NCBI GenBank assembly: GCA_014706385.1
Contig: JACGZH010000001.1
Coordinates: 806,001 to 870,000, forward strand
DNA: 64,000 nucleotides
Direction: 5' to 3'
From: Phaffia rhodozyma
Lineage: Eukaryota; Basidiomycota; Tremellomycetes; Cystofilobasidiales; Mrakiaceae
Part shown: piece by piece, positions 57,040-64,000 of the stretch
Position numbering within the stretch: position 1 is the first letter of the stretch
Layout: every line of letters starts with the position of its first letter
Program-made: the position numbers and the translations under genes
Notes under the pieces: model-generated
The model's input: the letters and a program-made list of their open reading frames with translations, nothing else
The model's database searches: none
What the model was told of the DNA's origin: nothing

Positions 57040-60000
57040 ATGGAAGGGTCTCTGATAGAAAATCTATTAAAGGCTAGACAACAAGCTGCTGCCGATCATG
57101 TCGGTGTATTGGAAGGGGTGATAGAGACGTGGGAATCGGAGTATGCCGGTATGTCTCAACTTCCTTACAACCTGATCACGAAGAATCAAATAGGTTCACT
57201 TGTTGTTCCGTGATCCAATTCTGATTTCATTCGAAAAATGATGGTGACTGGCTTGATGTGGCGTCTTGTGATAGTCATAAAGCAAGAGGTAAGTTCGAGT
57301 CCTGTCAAGCGCATATAGTCCTTTCCGTCAATTAATGCACATATGTCCCTTTTGACGTCTCGGTCGGTCATACACAGCTAAAACTGAAAGAAGACAAGCT
57401 TCAGAGATGCATTGCTCAGAAGGACAATCTTCAAAATCAACTAGAGACTGTGCAGAATCATGTATTGTCCCTCGAGAATAGTGTAAACCGTCCAGTCGAC
57501 TCTACAGCTTTTACCTCCACTTCATCGTCCCCTAGTATCGATATGTTGAATCAGCTTCAGACTCAACTTGAAACCGAAATCGCACTTCGGAGAAAATACC
57601 AGAAGAGGTTGATGGACTCCACCCGTCATGTAGACGCCTTATTGGAATTGATCAGTGAAAAAGATCAATGGCGAGAGAGGGAAGCATCGATGGTCAAGAG
57701 GGTTGATACCTTGGAGAGTGAGATTAGAACTATAGAAGACCACGGCAGAACCTTTGAAGCAGAGAGGAGTAAATCAGATCAACAGTCAGGTGGGCTAGAA
57801 TATCAGGCGTGAGTCTCTCCGCTCCTTTTTGTTGATGTGTGTCGGAAAATTTATACTTCATACCAGATGATTAGCTTGCGTGCATGCATGCTCATACCTT
57901 TCTCTCGGTTCTTTTTCGGATCCCCCCCCCAAAAAAAAGAACCAGCCCTGGCCGGTCTGATCTTCCGAAACCTGTCTCCACTGCCGAGGTTCCTCTATTG
58001 TCCTCTTCATCAAACAATACATCACCTGTTACTCTCTCTTCAGAGTATATCTCGCTTCAAGCTTCTTATCGCTCTCTTCAGGCACAACATGAACAACTTC
58101 AGGAAAAGTATAGATCAAGAAAGCAAGAATGGACGAGTTTTGCGACGAGGTACATTCAAGATCTCACAAAATTTCGGGCTGCGGAGAAATCTAGAGGAAG
58201 GAACCGTTTGGCAATGAAAGAGGGCGCTGACGTGAAAGGTAAAAGAAGAGAAGTAGTGAAGGTGCAAGCAGACAACGGCGCATCGGCGGGTTTTTTAAGG
58301 AAGGCCAAGGGCACGAGTCAAGATTCCTTTTCAAGCAAATTTGGCGTTGCAACAAAGACGTCGAGCGCTCCTAAGGTCAATACACCAATGTCCTTCACAC
58401 ACAACCACTCTCCCCCATCTTTAATATCATCGGCAACCGTCACACCAAATCTTTTACCAACATCAGCAGTGAAAAAGGAGCTCCTAGATACTCCTTCACT
58501 CACGTTCAGGAAATCACCACAGCAGAACAAACCTTCAGAATCATCGGCCCAGCACTCAGGTCTTTCAGAAATTCATGTATTTCACTCGAAACAAATCCAT
58601 CCTGGGACATTTGTGTCGGCAGCCATTCATGATCGGAAAAGGATTACTCCGTATCTCACCCCTGACACCGTTCGTCACAAAGTGAGGCAGAGCGCTGGAG
58701 ATCATATGTCTGATGTGCATCCGGAGAAAGGTATTCACTCGAGGCCTAATATCACTTCGATCGGAACGAAAGAATCCAAACGCACATCAATGCCACTCGT
58801 TGACACGTCAAAAGATACAGGTGTTCCTTCTTCAGCATGCACTACAAAATGGCTGGGGAAGCCTACACTTCAGCCTGTTCTTCATGACCAGAATGTTCAG
58901 CCCGTACATCTGACTGGTCTAGACAGAGGTGCCAACCAGGTCAAGAGATCATTATCATCAACTGATCAGATGATCGTGACCTCTACTCCTTCAAACCGGG
59001 CTGATAATTGGGACCATCAGAGCCGGAAAAGGAAATCACCGAATCAACTAGAGCATGAACAACACAGAGTCACGGTCAAAAATGAACTAGATGTAGATGA
59101 GTTGCCCGAGATCTGTTATCAGCCATTAGAGGCCGATGTACCCAATCCTGATATATCTCGAACAGTGGACTATTCATCAGACTCAGAGGGCAAAGCTTCT
59201 ACGAAGGCGGGACCTGAAATTACTGAAGCAGTCTCCCGCTCGGGTTCCGTCTTTCGACAATCTGATGATTCGGGTAGCGACTGGATCGATACGACATATA
59301 AGAGTCGTCCGGTAGATCCTACGGCTGGAATGACACCCGACGAAAAGAGGATATTCTTGAAATCATTGAGAAACAAGAACCCGAAGGAAGTGACTGCTCT
59401 CTTCGCCGGCTTCAAAGGTAACGGGAGGTATGCCTTGGCCGATTCCTCTACGTAAGTCGCACTTCTAATCTTCTGCCTTCTCTTCCCTCGAGCCACAAGA
59501 AATGACTGACCTTTACCATTCTGACTCGACATCCAGTACGCCATCGAAAACTATCAATGAGGAGTTTGAGATAAACAAAGATAACAATCAAGGCGTCAAT
59601 TATGGTTTGTCTCTTTCTTAAGTTTTCTTCAAGATTATTACGATAACAATAAACCTGCACGCTTGCTCATGACATCCATATGCATATAGCTTTCAACAGG
59701 GTTGTTCGTAAGAAGGACGAACGTAAACAACTTCATGCGACGGATTGCGAATGTTGTTCCGGCGTATGTTATTCCCATTTAATTGTATCTGTTCCTATCC
59801 ATGGAAACTAAGCTAAGACCTCATGCTTTATCTGATCTCTACTATATGATTTAGTACTATGAAGCGGTAGGCGCGCTACCACCTGGTCCTCAAGGCCCTC
59901 GATGGAAAAGTCCGGCTCCGACATCCAGCTCTAAAGAGACAAGGGAATCTTCAGATACATACAAATTTGGCCAGAGAGGAGAATCCTTAGAAGAGAGAAC

Positions 60001-60381
60001 TGAGAGGCTAAAGCGGGAATCTGTACAGATGAGAAAGCAACAAAATTCGAGACATCGAGCTGATTGGGAAGAACCGCCTACCCCACCGGGTTATTGGTAC
60101 ATTCCGACTCCGATTCTGATCATCAACATCTAATTCTGTAAATACATCTGCTGATTTCTTTTTGATCAAAACTACCCCTTCGTAGGAACATCGGATTTCC
60201 AAGCTCCCCAGAGATCGCCGCTCAAAACCAAGAGGCCGAACGGTTAGCTCAGGCAAAACGTGCGCGGATTGAAGCAGAAGCCTCGTGAGTGACTTTGTGC
60301 TGATTTGTCAACGACAAGAGAGCTGACTGTCTGTTTGGGCATGTCTGCAGGAGGGCGGATGGTCGTTACCAGAGGCGATAA
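57040..60381 (+). CDS. SAE2: DNA end-resection factor SAE2/CtIP/Ctp1
   Basis: Cofactor that stimulates the Mre11 nuclease to start resection of double-strand breaks. N-terminus MEGSLIENLLKARQQAAADH, then a coiled coil (EDKLQRCIAQKDNLQNQLET, LNQLQTQLETEIALRRKYQK), the CtIP-type oligomerisation region. A long disordered middle follows (about 57944-59450), rich in Ser/Thr/Lys with several SP/TP sites. The C-terminal SAE2 domain is split over several short exons: RKKDERKQLHATDCECCSG (the CxxC cluster), YYEAVGALPPGPQGPRWKS, and KQQNSRHRADWEEPPTPPGY then WNIGFPS, with the RHR motif and a TP site before the aromatic residue at the position of the regulatory CDK site. Ends RADGRYQRR. The exon starting at 57941 follows a C-run/A-run instead of a normal pyrimidine tract. 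Confidence 0.92.
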
Positions 60382-60529
60382 TAGGTCTTCTCTCGCTTGG
60401 CCCATTTTGAGTCAAACGTCAATTGTATTTCAGACCTTTAAATTATATTATACCACTGGTTATCTCTGCTTTACACGATGGCATACATCTAAGGCCCACA
60501 AAGGTCTGTTCTTGGACAAGGTCATACGA

Positions 60530-63500
60530 TCAACGAAATGGTATTCCACTTCCTTCAGGCTGCTGCATAGGAACCAACTGGGTCCAAAACATTTCGGACG
60601 ACAAACTATGAACAATCCAAGATCTTGTAGTCAGATTTTTTTACGACACAAGAGAAATGAAAGGGCAAACGCTTACTCAAGATCCGACAACTGTGAGAGA
60701 TATGCCAGCTCTTCCATTCCAAAGTTGACTTCAGACCCATATATACTTCCATTTCCCTCTTCACTCATATGCGTGAAATCCCATGCCGTTCCTCTCGCTT
60801 TCGATTCAAAGGCCATTCCTGAAGCAGACATTCCAGGAGTCGCAGATGAGAATTCAGCGTATTGAGTGGTCGACATTGAAGGGTCAGCTAAATAAGTTGA
60901 TGGTGTATTCGATGAGTTGAAAACAAAAGAGGAAGGTCCATCTGCCCCGGAAGTAGAGATGGGCGGAGATCGGTTGCTCCTTCCAGCAGAACGGAATCGA
61001 TCGGGTAGCTCGGCGAAGAGAGGGGTAGCCGTGCCCGTCTAAACCGCGAACAAACATACAAGCGATGGCTCAGAGGAGATGAATACGTCAGAACCAGCGC
61101 CCCACACTCGTAGAAAGAAAGAAAAACAAAAGAGAAAATGAAATTCACATGAGCTACCCAAGATTCATCAGAGAAAGACTGTCGAAGTTTCTTTGCTACT
61201 GTTCGGAGTAGAAGAGCGTGCCTGAGTTGAGAAAACACATAAACCGAAAGCTCAAATCAGTCATGCAAAAAATCGAGGGTCGGAGGAAAAGATTGAAACC
61301 CACCTAATGCCCAAGTGTGATTTGTCAGGACTTGAGTTTGCTAGACAAAATATAACTTTTTGAATGAGCTCGAGGATGTTTCTCGTATCCGACCGAAGGA
61401 TCTGTTAGAAGTCAAGGTAAGAAAGCGGTCAGTCGACGCACCATCTGTATCTCTGATATGCGCGAAAGTTCGTATCCCATGTTGGGATGATCAGTGGCTA
61501 CTTACAGCATTCGAGTATATCGCCTTCAGCAAGAACACGCTTGCATATGTGAACCACAGAAAGAACCTAGCAGGCAAGAATGGAAGAGCCCCTCCCGGAT
61601 GAAGCTGAAGCAATCCCGTTGTCTCAACATCAATTGATTGCCTCTGAAAGTTACGGTACAGGACATCGATACGCAGATGGACGACTTACGCGCTCGGTAC
61701 ATAACATCAAGAGTTGTCTAGCAGCATCGATAGACTCCATGATGAATTTTGAATCAGGGCTTGCCAATGGTCCTCGGGGGAAAATGTTACCGTCTGGTCC
61801 GAAATGAACTGCTCCTCCCTTGGAAACGGCTCTCTGAACGTGCGCTGAGTAGACGTTTTGTGGTTAACTTAGGGCCGATAGCTTATTAACAGAGAATAAA
61901 TAGGCACCTTGAAAGGCAAATACGTATATGTATAGCCGAATGTAATGAAACGTGCACCACACAATCTCGTCGCATGCTTCCGAAGTACAGCGGATGAGCA
62001 AGGAAAACAAACTGAGAAGATCAGCGTTGCTGCCAAAGCTTCTGATCAGGAATAAAGACTCACGAAAAGTGCTGAACTTAACATGCAACCAGACGCTATG
62101 AAAGGCATTTATAGATCGAGAGAACTGTATTTCGAACGAGATTAGTTCAAGGTATAGCTTCAGATTCGAGAGCCAGTGAGACTCTCAACTCACCTCGTCT
62201 AGGTACTTGTAACTAAAGGATGGAAAAAAGATCATCAGGCAAACTTATTCTTGGCTCCTGCAAAAGAAACTGTGACCGACTTACTATTCTCCAGCTCTGA
62301 CTAACGACATCGTTCGGTCGTGCGACGGACTATAAATGCCAGTCAGAAACATATCAGACACTGAGTATATCTGAACGCACTAGAAAGGACTGTAAACAAG
62401 ATGACAAACGCACTACAGGACGTCGTGTGCTGCCGTCATCGTCTGCGTCAGCTCCACTAAGGCCTGAACGACACTCGCAAAATCATCCTGTTCACTAGGT
62501 ATTGGTCGAAGAGACGGAAAGTTGATCGAAGCGATATTTTCGGTGAACTGCAGAAAATTATAGAATAGCACGCATCAGCGCATCTTTCGATGGAACAAAG
62601 AGCCAACTTAGAGTGAAACAACAATCAGGACCATACGCAAAGACCAGGCCCACGAGACCAAAACGCCTTTCCTATACGAAGAGAAATATGCCTATCGAAA
62701 ATGTAACAATCTGATATCGAGTCATGCACATTGAAGAATATCAGAAGTCAACAAGACGACGAAAAGGCGTTTGGTATAAACACAGATCGCGAACAGGAAA
62801 ATGGAAACGCACATGTCCATGCTAGTCTGTCTCTCTCTATGCTAGGAGTCGAATCCTCGGTTGTTGAGATGTTCATTGTTTTCTAGCGTTAGATAGAACC
62901 GTAGACATATATGAAAGTTAGAGATAAGATAGCTACCAGCCTCGGCTTCAGATGATCGAGAACATGAGACTTACTTGATCCAAACCTAACAGATATCCAG
63001 TTCTATTGTGCAGGGATTGTTGGAAGTTCAAGATTAGATAGACTTCAGGGCAAGTGGCGGGATTTGGAAGGGGCTTGTTGAGAGGTGCTGACCTGACGGC
63101 ATGTCCGACTAGATACCAACTTTGAGCTGATGATTGTTCATCACAAAGAAATCAGTTTACGTCTTTCCAGATATTGATGTTTCAAGTCAAACCCAAAAGA
63201 ATAAAAGACGTGTAGAAAGAAGAGAGATAGCATCAGACGAACTAGATTCATCCCACTGTTTTGAGCCTTGGTCATCTTTCCCTATGCTTGGCCTTGGTAC
63301 ATTCTCCGAGAGGAGGAGCATACCTTAAGATAAGCGCGCATTCAAAAGAAGTAAATCCGTCAACACTGAACTCTTCTGTACGCAAAACGTCGGCGCGCGA
63401 TACACTCAGATCAAAACTCTGGAAAGAAAGACCAACTTTCGACGAATCCAACACAAGCGTCCCGGCCGTAGATGACGGTGTCGACAATGTATTCCTATGG

Positions 63501-64000
63501 TGGTTTCCAAGGCATCAATTACTACCTCAAGGTGTTCACGTAGATAAACAGTCATTCACATGGGAGAATCACTCACAGATATAACCTCCCATACGAGTCT
63601 GTGGATTTCTGGACGTGACGTATCGTATCTAGACGCTATACAAACCACGGTCGCAAGTAGTTGCTTCTCTTCTTTTGCAAAAACTCGAAGTTGGGAGCTC
63701 GTTTTCGGAATCCTCGAGGAAGGTACCATTGGCTTTTGATTGGAAAGCATCGTTAAATTTCCTTCGAACTGAGCATCGGCACCATACGATTGAGAGACGT
63801 CGCACATTGGAAAGTGACTTACAAATATCTGATGATGTCTGCTGAAGAATTGATCTACGTATACTTTGATCGACTCCCAGTCGAGGCATCCTCTCTTGAC
63901 TAAATCACAGACAAATTCATCGTCGGCCAGGTTTTCCTCACCTCTCTGACCTCCCAGGTGATCATCTCGTTCCCTTTTTGCTGATCTATCTTGTTCAATT
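60530..64000 (-). CDS. Fungal Zn2Cys6-type transcription factor, C-terminal part (gene runs off the right edge)
   Basis: The minus-strand exons reconstruct most of a Fungal_trans_1 regulator. From right to left: LVKRGCLDWESIKVYVDQFF then SRHHQIF (63830-63960), KEEKQLLATVVCIASRYDTS (near 63660), SFDLSVSRADVLRTEEFSVD (near 63380), WYLVGHAVR (near 63100, domain core), ISLRIGKAFWSRGPGL (near 62670), INFPSLRPIPSEQDDFASVV then QALVELTQTMTAAHDVLY (near 62480), SPSHDRTMSLVRAGE, YKYLDE, WCTFHYIRLYIYVFAFQ (near 61940), GGALPFLPARFFLWFTYASV (near 61560), NILELIQKVIFCLANSSPDK (near 61380) and LLLRTVAKKLRQSF. It ends through ELAYLSQLSD and a last exon SSEMFWTQLVPMQQPEGSGI. At least 13 exons. The DNA-binding domain must lie to the right of the window, so the Zn2Cys6 assignment is by family. 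It is a different subfamily from the regulator at 32110. Confidence 0.82.

Noticed and set aside
57285..57320. GTAAGTTCGAGTCC, resembling a tRNA B box
   Set aside because: Flanking bases cannot form a T-stem or acceptor stem, and the GTAAGT is the donor of a SAE2 intron.
60305..60865. 186-codon plus-strand open frame at the SAE2 3' end
   Set aside because: It overlaps the last SAE2 exon in another frame and is antisense to the last exons of the right-hand regulator, which have clear family character.

Overview
The window is nuclear DNA from an intron-dense fungus, most likely a basidiomycete yeast. Evidence: genes are split by many short introns (about 60-200 bp, GT-AG, often GTRNGT donors and CTRAC-like branch regions), gaps between genes are small, and the gene set is fungal (DASH subunit DAD4, cytochrome b2, two Zn2Cys6 factors with fungal-type middle domains, GEP4, NMD2/UPF2). 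Intron density and protein character suggest Tremellomycetes (a Phaffia-like yeast is my guess, not a demonstrated assignment). I see no CRISPR array, no convincing transposon, no rRNA and no tRNA gene. The exon joins were worked out by eye from reading frame, splice consensus and family knowledge, so individual junctions are less certain than gene identities.

Layout, left to right: succinate-semialdehyde dehydrogenase (cut by the left edge, minus); a small mitochondrial-type membrane protein (plus); a SYLF-domain protein (minus) divergent from the complex I subunit NDUFS5 (plus); UPF2 of nonsense-mediated decay (plus); a gene-poor 2.8 kb stretch with one small unknown gene; RPB3 of RNA polymerase II (plus); a polyol/xylitol dehydrogenase (minus); DAD4 of the DASH kinetochore complex (minus) divergent from a membrane-anchored Nudix hydrolase (plus); an MSS116-like DEAD-box helicase (plus); guanine deaminase (minus) divergent from the mitochondrial phosphatidylglycerophosphatase GEP4 (plus); a Zn2Cys6 transcription factor (plus).

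The second half holds DBP4 RNA helicase (minus); the tRNA m3C methyltransferase TRM140 (minus) divergent from TFIIIA (plus); cytochrome b2 L-lactate dehydrogenase (minus); an allantoate-permease-type MFS transporter (minus); peptidyl-tRNA hydrolase (minus) divergent from an NSUN-type RNA cytosine methyltransferase (plus); kinetochore protein MIS14/NSL1 (minus) divergent from the DNA-end-resection factor SAE2/CtIP (plus); and a second Zn2Cys6-type regulator (minus) whose DNA-binding end lies beyond the right edge.

Most genes are ordinary housekeeping genes with no operon-like logic. The strongest unexplained signals are regulatory: ACGCGT (MluI cell-cycle box) clusters sit in both divergent promoters that serve a kinetochore gene (DAD4/Nudix and MIS14/SAE2), and a group of dyad repeats lies upstream of the first Zn2Cys6 gene. 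Protein-level oddities are a peptidyl-tRNA hydrolase lacking the usual His-Asn active-site pair, a Nudix enzyme with a C-terminal membrane tail, an in-frame presequence-like extension on TRM140, and a long C-terminal extension on GEP4. I found no clearly new multi-gene system.
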